Source: Clostridia bacterium (lineage in GTDB: Bacteria; Bacillota; Clostridia; Christensenellales; Aristaeellaceae). Taken from it: DNA of 64,000 nucleotides. Within the stretch, counting starts at the first letter, position 1, and the number at the start of each line of letters is the position of its first letter. A program made the position numbers and the translations under genes. Below, piece by piece: positions 57,705 through 64,000 of the stretch. Under the pieces are notes generated by a model that saw nothing but the letters and a program-made list of their open reading frames with translations, made no database searches and was not told the origin of the DNA. The stretch is taken from positions 58,435-122,434 of the forward strand of contig JAFPWH010000033.1 of the NCBI GenBank assembly GCA_017395065.1. The letters are read 5' to 3'.

Positions 57705-59571
57705 ACTCGGTGTAATACTGCGCCTGCGCGTTCCACAGCGCCGCGTATTTGCCGTTTATGTCCTTCAAAAGCGCCTCGTGCGTTCCGCGCTGCACGATCT
57801 TGCCGTCCCCGAACACCAGTATTTCGTCGCAAAAGCGACAGGAGGAGAGGCGATGGCTTATGAAGATCGCCGTCCTGTCCCCGACGATTCCGCCGAGATG
57901 AGCATATATGTCCGCCTCGGCGATGGGATCAAGCGCCGCCGTCGGCTCGTCCAATATGAGAAACGGCGCGTTTTTGTACAGTGCGCGGGCGATTGCGATC
58001 TTCTGGGCCTCACCGCCCGAGATGCTGACGCCGTCGTCGCCAAAGTCGTGGTAAAGGCAGGTTTCAAGCCCTTTGGGGAGCTCGCTGAGTCTCCCCGAAA
58101 AGCCCGCGTCCTCCAGGGCCTTTTTGACCCTCTCGGGGTCGTATTCGTCCGTTCCGGCCACATTTGCGCCGAGCGGCTGTGAAAAGAGCTGAAAATCCTG
58201 AAATACGACGGAAAACAGGTCCAGATATTCGCGGTAATCGTATTTTCTGACGTCGATGCCGTTCAGCAGGATCTGCCCCTCCTGCGGGTCATACAGGCGG
58301 CTGAGCAGTTTGATGAACGTGGTTTTGCCGGAGCCGTTTTCTCCGACGACGGCATAGCGCGCGCCGACTTTGAAGCGGACGTTCAGCTTTTGAAGCGCCC
58401 ACGTTTCCGCGCCTGGGTATTTGAAGGAAACGTTTTTGAATTCTACGTCGTATTCGCGGTCGCTGCGCTTCTCGGTCGGGATGGTGCCCTGTACCATCGC
58501 ATTGGGTATATCGAAGAAGCTGAAAGCAGTCCTGAGGTAGGACGCATTCGTCGTCAGGCGGCCCGCAGTGCCGAACAGATTGCTTATCGTATGATTGACA
58601 AGTGCCAGCGCGCCGGCGTACTGCGTTACGGAGCCGATCGCAAAAGCGCCGCCGAGCGCCTTTAAGCAGATCAAAAGAAACGCGCCGCCGGTAAAGAGCA
58701 TCTGTCCTCCTTGCGACAGGCCGAACAGCACGCCGACGTTCGACAGAACGAGTCTGTCCACCGAACCGCCCGGTCCGTAGGCGTCCTTGCTGCGGACATG
58801 GTGAAGCGCGATCCTCTCCTGACGGTACAGGCGGATGTCCGCCGCGCCCTGCACACTCCTGCCGAGCTTTGAGAAGGTGTCCCGCACGCGATTGCTCGCC
58901 GCGCTCAATTCCTGTGCGCGCGTCCGAACGGTCTCGCCCTTTTTGTTGAGCGAGCCGATCAGATAGCTGATCCCCATGAGCATTACGATCGCCGCGAGGA
59001 CGATAAGCGGAGAATTGAGCAGCTTAAGCGGGCCGTCGCTTGTCACCTTCGACGTAAACAGCGTGACCGTAAGGCCGATACCGCCGAATACCGATGTGAG
59101 AGAGTAAACCAGGTCGGACAGTATCCCGGGCACGGCGCCGAAACCAAAGCCCGCCGAGCGTTCGTTCTGCCTGATCTGCGCAAGCAGGTCGTGGGTCGAA
59201 TGTTTGTCCAGATCTGCAAAATCCATGCCGAACAGCTTTTCCATGTACAGCCGTTCGATCGCTTCCCTGCTGACCTCCTCCAAAAGCTGATAACGCCTGA
59301 AAAAGTACCATACGGTCATTTCGACGATCAGCACAGCGGCCGCGCCCAAAACGCCCCAGCGGATCAGCACTCCCGCACGTCCAAAGCTCACAAGCTCGTT
59401 TAAGAGCCTTGCTGTTATGAAAATGAAAATATAGTTGAGCAGGCTTTCCAAAGCGTTTGCGGTCACGAGGCTCGAAAACAGCCCCGGGCAGACGCGCGAG
59501 ATCTCTTTTGCGGCCTTGAGATTATTGCGCAGGGCTTCGGCAAGAGTTGGCTTATTCTGTTTTTTAGCCAT
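57703..59571 (-). CDS. ABC exporter-type protein, fused permease and ATPase (second of pair)
   Basis: 622 residues. About five to six membrane segments in residues 20-340 and an ATPase domain in 380-622 with Walker A VVGENGSGKTT, Q-loop VFQDFQLF, signature VSISGGEAQK, Walker B FLILDEPTAALDP and H-loop ISHRLSS. The signature serine-glycine-glycine is intact although the following residue is Glu. It overlaps the previous ABC gene by one base (TGATG), so the two very probably form a heterodimer. Substrate unknown; peptide, lipid or drug export are the usual roles. Confidence 0.93.
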   Translation of the reverse strand: MAKKQNKPTLAEALRNNLKAAKEISRVCPGLFSSLVTANALESLLNYIFIFITARLLNELVSFGRAGVLIRWGVLGAAAVLIVEMTVWYFFRRYQLLEEVSREAIERLYMEKLFGMDFADLDKHSTHDLLAQIRQNERSAGFGFGAVPGILSDLVYSLTSVFGGIGLTVTLFTSKVTSDGPLKLLNSPLIVLAAIVMLMGISYLIGSLNKKGETVRTRAQELSAASNRVRDTFSKLGRSVQGAADIRLYRQERIALHHVRSKDAYGPGGSVDRLVLSNVGVLFGLSQGGQMLFTGGAFLLICLKALGGAFAIGSVTQYAGALALVNHTISNLFGTAGRLTTNASYLRTAFSFFDIPNAMVQGTIPTEKRSDREYDVEFKNVSFKYPGAETWALQKLNVRFKVGARYAVVGENGSGKTTFIKLLSRLYDPQEGQILLNGIDVRKYDYREYLDLFSVVFQDFQLFSQPLGANVAGTDEYDPERVKKALEDAGFSGRLSELPKGLETCLYHDFGDDGVSISGGEAQKIAIARALYKNAPFLILDEPTAALDPIAEADIYAHLGGIVGDRTAIFISHRLSSCRFCDEILVFGDGKIVQRGTHEALLKDINGKYAALWNAQAQYYTE

Positions 59572-61379
59572 CAGAAATCCACTCCTTCCCTGTAATAGCG
59601 GCTTTGGACGTCAAAAAGCTCCCGGTATTTCCCGCCCCGGGCAAGCAGGCTTTCATGCGTGCCCTCCTCCGCTATGACGCCGCCGTCCAAAAGCACGATA
59701 CGGTCGCAAAAGCGCGTGGAGGCGAGGCGGTGGGAAATGAACAGCGAAGTCTTTCCTTCCGACATCGCGCTGTAATTGAGGTACATCCCGTGCTCGGCGA
59801 GCGGGTCGAGCGCTGCGGTGGGTTCGTCGAGCAGAAGGATCGGCGCGTTTCTGTACAGCGCCCGTGCAAGGAGCAGCTTCTGACATTCTCCGCCCGAAAA
59901 CAATGTGCCGTCCTCGTACAGCTCCCTGCCCACAAGCGTGTCGATGCCTTTTTTGAGCTTTTCAAGCTTTTCTCCAAGGCCGGCAAGCTTTAAGCATTCC
60001 TCCACCCTTTTTCTGTCCGTTTCCCCGGGCAGGCGCATGGATACGTTTTCGGCGACGCTGAAATCCAGGATCGAATAATCCTGAAACACGGCGGAAAACA
60101 GCTTATAGTATTCGCGGCGGTCGAACTGCCTTATGTCGCGCCCGTCAAGCAGTACGCGCCCTTCTGTCGGATCAATAAGGCCCGAAAGCAGCCTGACAAG
60201 CGTTGTTTTGCCCGCGCCGTTTAAGCCCACAACGGCCAGCTTCTCACCCGCGCAGATCGTAAGGCTTACGTTCTTCAATACGTCTTCCTCCGCGCCCGGA
60301 TAGCGATAGGACACGTTCTCAAGCCGCAGCTCATAGGTATCTTTTTGCGGGATCGCTTCTCCTCCGTCCATACGGAAGGGTTCTTCGAGCTCGAGAAACT
60401 CCCTGAGCGCGCAAATGTCCAGACAGTGGCGCTTCATGCGCAAAAGCGTATTGATGAAGCGCCAGATCCAGTTGGTAAAGCTGTGGACGGCGGAAAAGAA
60501 CAGCACAAACTGCGATACGCTAAGCTTCCCGTGCAGTATGAGCCCTACGATATACGCGTAAGCGAACAGATGCGTAAACAGGTTCATGACGGAACCCAGC
60601 GCGTCGTCCCGGAACTGCCTCAGCTTGTATTTTCCCATCTGTTCCTTGTAGGCGTCCACCGCACGAAGGTGCGTTTTGCTGAGCCAATACGAAAGAGAGA
60701 AAATCCTTATGTCCTTGGCCGCAGTCACGGACTGCGCGGCGCGCGCTATATAGCCGATCCTGCCGCGAAGCTTTCCGATTCCGGCGCGACGCTTGAAATA
60801 CCACATCTCCGTAAGCTGATGCGTGATCAGACTGACCGCCGCCGACAGAAGGGAGATCAGCGCGATCGGCAGGCTCAGATAGGTCATCAGCGAAAGCGCC
60901 GAAAGAAAGCTGAAAAGCGTGGAACCCATCGTGGCGAGCATCAGATAGATTTCCGAAGGTCCCCAGCGATTGTTGTTCACGGTGTTCTCCGACGTTTCCC
61001 TGAGATGCACTGTTTTGGACAAAAGCATATTGCTATACGAGGTGCAGCACTGCTTTTCGATGACCTTTTCATGCAGTCTTCTGTTTACCACGCGGAAACG
61101 TATGTTCTGCATCTCGTGCATATAACGCATAAGGCCGAGGCTTGCGCCTTCAAAGAGGGTAAACACGAGGATCGTTAAAAGCAGTTTTCCGACGGGTGCG
61201 CGCTCCTCGAGGCGCGCAAGGATCTGCGGCGCAAAGAACAGATCCGCGATCTGATAGGCCGCGGTGATCAAAGAATATGCTGCGATTATCGCAACAATCG
61301 GCTTATGGTATTCCCATGCGCGCGCAAGCGACCAGACCATGTTTTGAAAGGTGCTGTATTTCGGCTTATCGGCTTTCAA
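59571..61379 (-). CDS. ABC exporter-type protein, fused permease and ATPase (first of pair)
   Basis: 602 residues from a TTG at 61379 with GGAGGTG seven bases upstream; an ATG 13 codons later is less likely. Membrane part about 25-320, ATPase part about 355-602: Walker A VVGLNGAGKTT, VFQDYSILDF, signature LFSGGECQK, Walker B ILLLDEPTAALDP, ISHRLAS. Paired with the next gene. A hairpin lies between this gene and the two-component system upstream. Confidence 0.92.
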   Translation of the reverse strand: MKADKPKYSTFQNMVWSLARAWEYHKPIVAIIAAYSLITAAYQIADLFFAPQILARLEERAPVGKLLLTILVFTLFEGASLGLMRYMHEMQNIRFRVVNRRLHEKVIEKQCCTSYSNMLLSKTVHLRETSENTVNNNRWGPSEIYLMLATMGSTLFSFLSALSLMTYLSLPIALISLLSAAVSLITHQLTEMWYFKRRAGIGKLRGRIGYIARAAQSVTAAKDIRIFSLSYWLSKTHLRAVDAYKEQMGKYKLRQFRDDALGSVMNLFTHLFAYAYIVGLILHGKLSVSQFVLFFSAVHSFTNWIWRFINTLLRMKRHCLDICALREFLELEEPFRMDGGEAIPQKDTYELRLENVSYRYPGAEEDVLKNVSLTICAGEKLAVVGLNGAGKTTLVRLLSGLIDPTEGRVLLDGRDIRQFDRREYYKLFSAVFQDYSILDFSVAENVSMRLPGETDRKRVEECLKLAGLGEKLEKLKKGIDTLVGRELYEDGTLFSGGECQKLLLARALYRNAPILLLDEPTAALDPLAEHGMYLNYSAMSEGKTSLFISHRLASTRFCDRIVLLDGGVIAEEGTHESLLARGGKYRELFDVQSRYYREGVDF

Positions 61380-61412
61380 TCCTCTTCACCTCCGATATTG
61401 CCAGTATAACAG

Positions 61413-61461
61413 AAAAGCGCCCACAGGAACCGTATCTTGGCACGAACGGTTATTTGGGCGC
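61413..61461 (-). terminator. Hairpin with T-run between the kinase and the ABC pair
   Basis: Outer stem GCGCCCA (61461-61455 on the minus strand) / TGGGCGC (to 61417), inner stem AACCGT/ACGGTT, followed by TTTT. A terminator or attenuator; the ABC genes start 34 bases beyond it. Confidence 0.75.
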
Positions 61462-61483
61462 ATGAATTGCAAAAATCCTTCCT

Positions 61484-62152
61484 TCAGAGCGGCAGGAGCA
61501 CTTCGGTCGCGAACACGCCTTCCTCGCTTTGGCGGTTCACGCTGCCTTCGTATTTCGCGGCGATGCGGTCGATGCGCATCAGACCGAATCCGTGGCCCTG
61601 CAGTCCCTTCGTCGAGAAAAAGTGCTTTCCCCGGCGGCGCATCTCCCCCGCCGAATTCGTTACCGAAATGTACAGTTGTCTTTTCATCGGGGCAATGTAA
61701 ACGCGTATGAAGCGCTCTCCCTCCTTTTGCCTGAGACACGCTTCCATCGCGTTGTCCAGCATGTTTCCAAGGATCACGCACATGTCCACGTCGCTGACGC
61801 TCAGTTTTTCCGGCAGCAATGCCTTGACGTTCGTTTCGATCCCGTGCGATTTGATGAGCGAAAGCTTGCTGTTCAAAATCGCGTCCGCCATTACGTTGCC
61901 CGTCTTGATCACGCTGTCCACCGTCGTAAGATCGTCGTTCAGGGTAAGAAGATAGCTTTTTAAGCGTTCGCCCTGCCCGCTCTCCTGCAGGGCCAGAAGC
62001 GTCTGTATGTGGTTATGGTAATCGTGCCGCCAGATGCGCATGGTCTTGTAAATATTCTGCACTTCCTCCACATGCCTTTGCATAAGAGCGTCCTGAAAGG
62101 CGGAAACGCGCCTGTCGAGCGCCCGCCCGAAGAGCAGATCAAACAGTTTCAT
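61484..62152 (-). CDS. GHKL histidine kinase without membrane sensor
   Basis: 222 residues from ATG at 62152 (GGGGAGAAGCCG). It has only the dimerisation/phosphoacceptor helix, with the AgrC/CitA-type H-box IWRHDYHNHIQTLL (H43), and the GHKL ATPase part (N-box LGNMLDNAMEAC, G-box GHGFGLMRI). The usual five to seven membrane helices of AgrC-like kinases are absent; the first 20 residues (MKLFDLLFGRALDRRVSAFQ) are amphipathic at most. It overlaps the LytTR gene by 14 bases, so the two are a pair. Confidence 0.9.
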   Translation of the reverse strand: MKLFDLLFGRALDRRVSAFQDALMQRHVEEVQNIYKTMRIWRHDYHNHIQTLLALQESGQGERLKSYLLTLNDDLTTVDSVIKTGNVMADAILNSKLSLIKSHGIETNVKALLPEKLSVSDVDMCVILGNMLDNAMEACLRQKEGERFIRVYIAPMKRQLYISVTNSAGEMRRRGKHFFSTKGLQGHGFGLMRIDRIAAKYEGSVNRQSEEGVFATEVLLPL

Positions 62153-62855
62153 CGGCTTCTCCCCTGTAATACGCGATAAAGCTTTTGCGCACTTCGTCTG
62201 CAAGCCGCCTCGAGACGGGAATACGCTTTCCCGTATCCAGCAAAAGCTCCGTGCGCGTAAAGCGCGACACCAATTTCAGGTTGACAAGATAGGAGCGATG
62301 GCAGCGCACGAAGCCGCGCCCAAGCTTTTGTTCGAGCGAAGAGATCGGTTCGGCGAGCATGCAGCTGCCGTTTTCGAGCGTAAGACTCGTACTGTGCGCA
62401 AAAGCTTCCGCGCAGACGATCTGATCTGCATAGAGCCGAATCACACCGTCCGCTGTTTTGAACAGGACCGCCCGCCGCGCGGACAGAAGCCTTTCTGCCG
62501 CGGCGTCGAACGCTTTGAAGAGCTTTGAGGTATCGACGGGTTTTAGCAGATAGTTGACCGCCTGCACTTCGTACCCTTCCGCCATGTATTCGGGATAGGC
62601 AGTCACGAAGACGATCTGCATATCGGCTTTGCGCTCACGCAGTTTCCTTGCAAGCTCTACGCCGCTCATCCTTCCCATTTCCACGTCGAGGAGCAGTATA
62701 TCTGCCGACTGCTCGCTGAGCAGAAACGCTTCGGCGCTCTCATACTGCATAATATGGGCAGAGTCTTTCCTGCCCTCGGCCCAGAGCGCCGCAAGGTATG
62801 CGATGTGGCTTCTTATATCCACATCGTCGTCGCAGACCGCGATCAGATAATTCAT
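62139..62855 (-). CDS. LytTR-family response regulator
   Basis: 238 residues. Receiver domain (1-118; acidic pocket VCDDDVD, phosphorylated D57 in LLLDVEMG, K106 in LLKPVD) and a LytTR DNA-binding domain (about 130-230; FVRCHRSYLVNLKLVSRF, KRIPVSRR). AgrA-like regulators bind direct repeats near promoters. It starts in the stop codon of the nucleoside phosphorylase gene (ATGA). Confidence 0.94.
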   Translation of the reverse strand: MNYLIAVCDDDVDIRSHIAYLAALWAEGRKDSAHIMQYESAEAFLLSEQSADILLLDVEMGRMSGVELARKLRERKADMQIVFVTAYPEYMAEGYEVQAVNYLLKPVDTSKLFKAFDAAAERLLSARRAVLFKTADGVIRLYADQIVCAEAFAHSTSLTLENGSCMLAEPISSLEQKLGRGFVRCHRSYLVNLKLVSRFTRTELLLDTGKRIPVSRRLADEVRKSFIAYYRGEADETV

Positions 62856-63616
62856 GGTTTCGATCCCGAAATGGTTTTCGCAAGCTCCATCGCGATGAAG
62901 AGCTTGTTTAACGAATGGTTCGCCTCGTGAAGCCCCTCCGGCGTGTAGTCCGGCTGATCCACGATGTCGCCCGTCTCAAGAAAATCGTAGAGCTCAAAGC
63001 CGTGAAAGTCGCACACCGCCTGCATTCCCGCAATCTCCATTTCCACGGCGATGCAGCCGTCGGCCTTGCGCTTTTCGACGTTGTTTCTCGTTTCCCTGTA
63101 AAACCCGTCCGTGGTCCACACTCTGCCCGAAACGCAGGGCAAATGATTCTTTTCAAAGAAATCGGTCATGAAGTCTGCATTCTTTACTTTGATATAGTCC
63201 GAAGCCTTCGCGTAGTGATACGACATCCCTTCGTCGCGGTAAGCTTCGGTCGGAATGATGTATTTGCCGACGGTCTTCTCTTTGTCGAGTGCGCCCGCCG
63301 AGCCGAAAACGATGAATTTCGTCGCCCCGGCCAGCCAGTTGACCTCGATGATGTCCGTCGCGCAGAGCGTAGAGCCGATCTCTGACAGGTAAAACAAAAA
63401 ACGAGTACCTTTGTTTTCGACAAGCAGTATGGGCTTTGTGTGGTTGGCGGCCCTGAGACAAGCTACTTCCTGCCAGGGCAGGTTTTCTTTTACGTATTCG
63501 AACAGTTTCATCGAAAAAGTCGCGATGGCCGTATCGAAATAAAACTGTTGCACCGGTGAAAAGGAGCCCGGCGAAATAATGGCTTCGCTCCGATCGTCAA
63601 AAGACTGTGTGATCAT
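62852..63616 (-). CDS. Nucleoside phosphorylase (PNP/UDP family)
   Basis: 254 residues. Splits a nucleoside with phosphate. Motifs of the PNP_UDP_1 fold: IVFGSAGALDKEKTVGKYIIPTEAYRDEGMSYHY (phosphate loop and base pocket), VWTTDGFYRET and the ribose motif AVEMEIAGMQAVCDFHG. Closest in style to uridine phosphorylases, but the base cannot be told. Ribosome binding site AGGAGGTG. First gene of an operon with the LytTR regulator and kinase. Confidence 0.88.
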   Translation of the reverse strand: MITQSFDDRSEAIISPGSFSPVQQFYFDTAIATFSMKLFEYVKENLPWQEVACLRAANHTKPILLVENKGTRFLFYLSEIGSTLCATDIIEVNWLAGATKFIVFGSAGALDKEKTVGKYIIPTEAYRDEGMSYHYAKASDYIKVKNADFMTDFFEKNHLPCVSGRVWTTDGFYRETRNNVEKRKADGCIAVEMEIAGMQAVCDFHGFELYDFLETGDIVDQPDYTPEGLHEANHSLNKLFIAMELAKTISGSKP

Positions 63617-63638
63617 GCGCGCACCTCCTTTTTTCCGA

Positions 63639-63667
63639 TTATATGACAGATTTGTTCACAAAGTCAA
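63639..63667 (-). promoter_or_regulatory. Promoter of the nucleoside phosphorylase-LytTR operon
   Basis: Minus strand TTGACT at 63667-63662, 17-base spacer, perfect TATAAT at 63644-63639. Confidence 0.8.
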
Positions 63668-63687
63668 GCATTTGCACTTGTCGGGTT

Positions 63688-63726
63688 AAATAAAAGGCCG
63701 CGGCTTTTGCAAGTCGCGGTCTTTTT
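63688..63726. terminator. Terminator of tuf
   Basis: Hairpin between 63696 and 63721 (CCGCG with CGCGG plus inner CTT/AAG, tetraloop GCAA on the minus strand), followed on the minus strand by TTTTATTT; the plus side also has TTTTT. Confidence 0.8.
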
Positions 63727-63739
63727 CAGGCGCTTAGAA

Positions 63740-64000
63740 TCAGTCGCCGATGATCTTGGTGACGACGCCGCTGCCTACGGTCCTGCCGCCTTCGCGGATA
63801 GCGAAACGCAGGCCTTCTTCGCAGGCGATGGGAGTGATCAGAGTGATCTCCATGTCGATGTTGTCGCCGGGCATGACCATTTCAACGCCGTCGGGCAGCT
63901 TGATGTTGCCGGTAACGTCCGTCGTGCGGAAGTAGAACTGCGGACGGTAGCCGTTGAAGAACGGGGTGTGACGGCCGCCCTCTTCCTTGGTCAGTACGTA
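63740..64000 (-). CDS. tuf: Elongation factor Tu, C-terminal part (5' end outside window)
   Basis: The last 86 residues of about 397. Domain 3 of EF-Tu is unmistakable: [31 protein letters not shown], then MVMPGDN and [19 protein letters not shown]. The frame is open to the window edge. It is followed by a strong terminator. Confidence 0.98.
   Translation of the reverse strand, partial: YVLTKEEGGRHTPFFNGYRPQFYFRTTDVTGNIKLPDGVEMVMPGDNIDMEITLITPIACEEGLRFAIREGGRTVGSGVVTKIIGD

Noticed and set aside
57703..61379. Bacteriocin or toxin-immunity cluster around the ABC pair
   Set aside because: No precursor peptide, peptidase domain (C39) or immunity gene is visible; the ABC proteins are generic fused exporters.

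Overview
The window looks like chromosomal DNA of a Clostridia-class Bacillota (formerly Firmicutes), most likely an uncultured gut lineage of the Christensenellales/Oscillospirales type. This rests on the gene families (DUF1292, DUF4317, YlbF, YqeK, a TIGR03936/TIGR03960 radical-SAM pair, LytTR two-component system, CdaR/PucR regulator), on strong GGAGG-type ribosome binding sites, on sigma-A promoters with AT-rich -10 boxes in moderately GC-rich DNA, and on tight overlapping operons. I cannot assign a genus. No phage, insertion sequence, CRISPR array or recognisable defence island is present; one stand-alone tyrosine recombinase is the only mobility-type gene.

Layout. 1-3.3 kb (+): 3' end of holA, a lipoprotein, and an ECF sigma factor with a membrane DUF4349 partner; a tRNA-Leu(CAA) lies between on the minus strand. 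3.3-10.4 kb: acetyltransferase (-), DUF1292-ispE (+), SGNH hydrolase (-), SH3-repeat secreted protein (+), lysA (-), and a coupled + operon of M19 dipeptidase, a degenerate ZnuA-like protein and rnhA. 10.4-12.9 kb (-): tyrosine recombinase with a 40-bp inverted repeat at its promoter, then a SPASM radical-SAM enzyme followed by the 3' relic of a second copy. 13-16.8 kb (-): kdgK-like kinase, gnd and a LarA-family protein. 16.9-23 kb (-): der, plsY, xylB, M20 amidohydrolase, DUF4317, DUF1294. 23.2-26.1 kb (+): uxaC and a two-subunit class I fumarase. 26.1-32.3 kb (-): rnpB and its zinc-ribbon neighbour; CdaR/PucR regulator, S41 protease, nth, obgE, yhbY, yqeK. 32.4-35.9 kb (-): MsmK-type ATPase, araD, CbxX/SpoVK-type AAA+ protein. 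35.9-54.2 kb (-): a very long, tightly packed run of RNA methyltransferase, GH127-like protein, L,D-transpeptidase, DUF512 radical SAM, TIGR03960, TIGR03936, RNase E/G, miaB, ylbF, mutS, mutL, miaA, PLP lyase and a tiny Cys-rich protein. 54.3-57.7 kb (+): GH2 beta-mannosidase-type enzyme and a DmpA/P1 peptidase. 57.7-63.7 kb (-): nucleoside phosphorylase, LytTR regulator, soluble GHKL kinase, hairpin, two ABC exporter-type proteins. The window ends in the 3' end of tuf (-).

How the genes fit together. Much of the window is housekeeping (DNA repair, tRNA modification, ribosome GTPases, lipid and isoprenoid synthesis). The metabolic theme is plant- or host-glycan sugars and sugar acids: uxaC, KdgK, gnd, xylB, araD, MsmK, GH2 and a GH127 homologue. 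The most interesting observations are a LarA-family protein coupled to gnd (candidate sugar-acid epimerase), a GH127 homologue that appears to have lost the whole zinc/cysteine active site, the relic of a diverged radical-SAM paralogue, the recombinase inverted repeat on its own promoter, a membrane-free LytTR kinase in a nucleoside phosphorylase operon ahead of an ABC pair, and recurrent Cys-rich tails on otherwise ordinary small proteins. I did not find a clear-cut new defence or mobile system.
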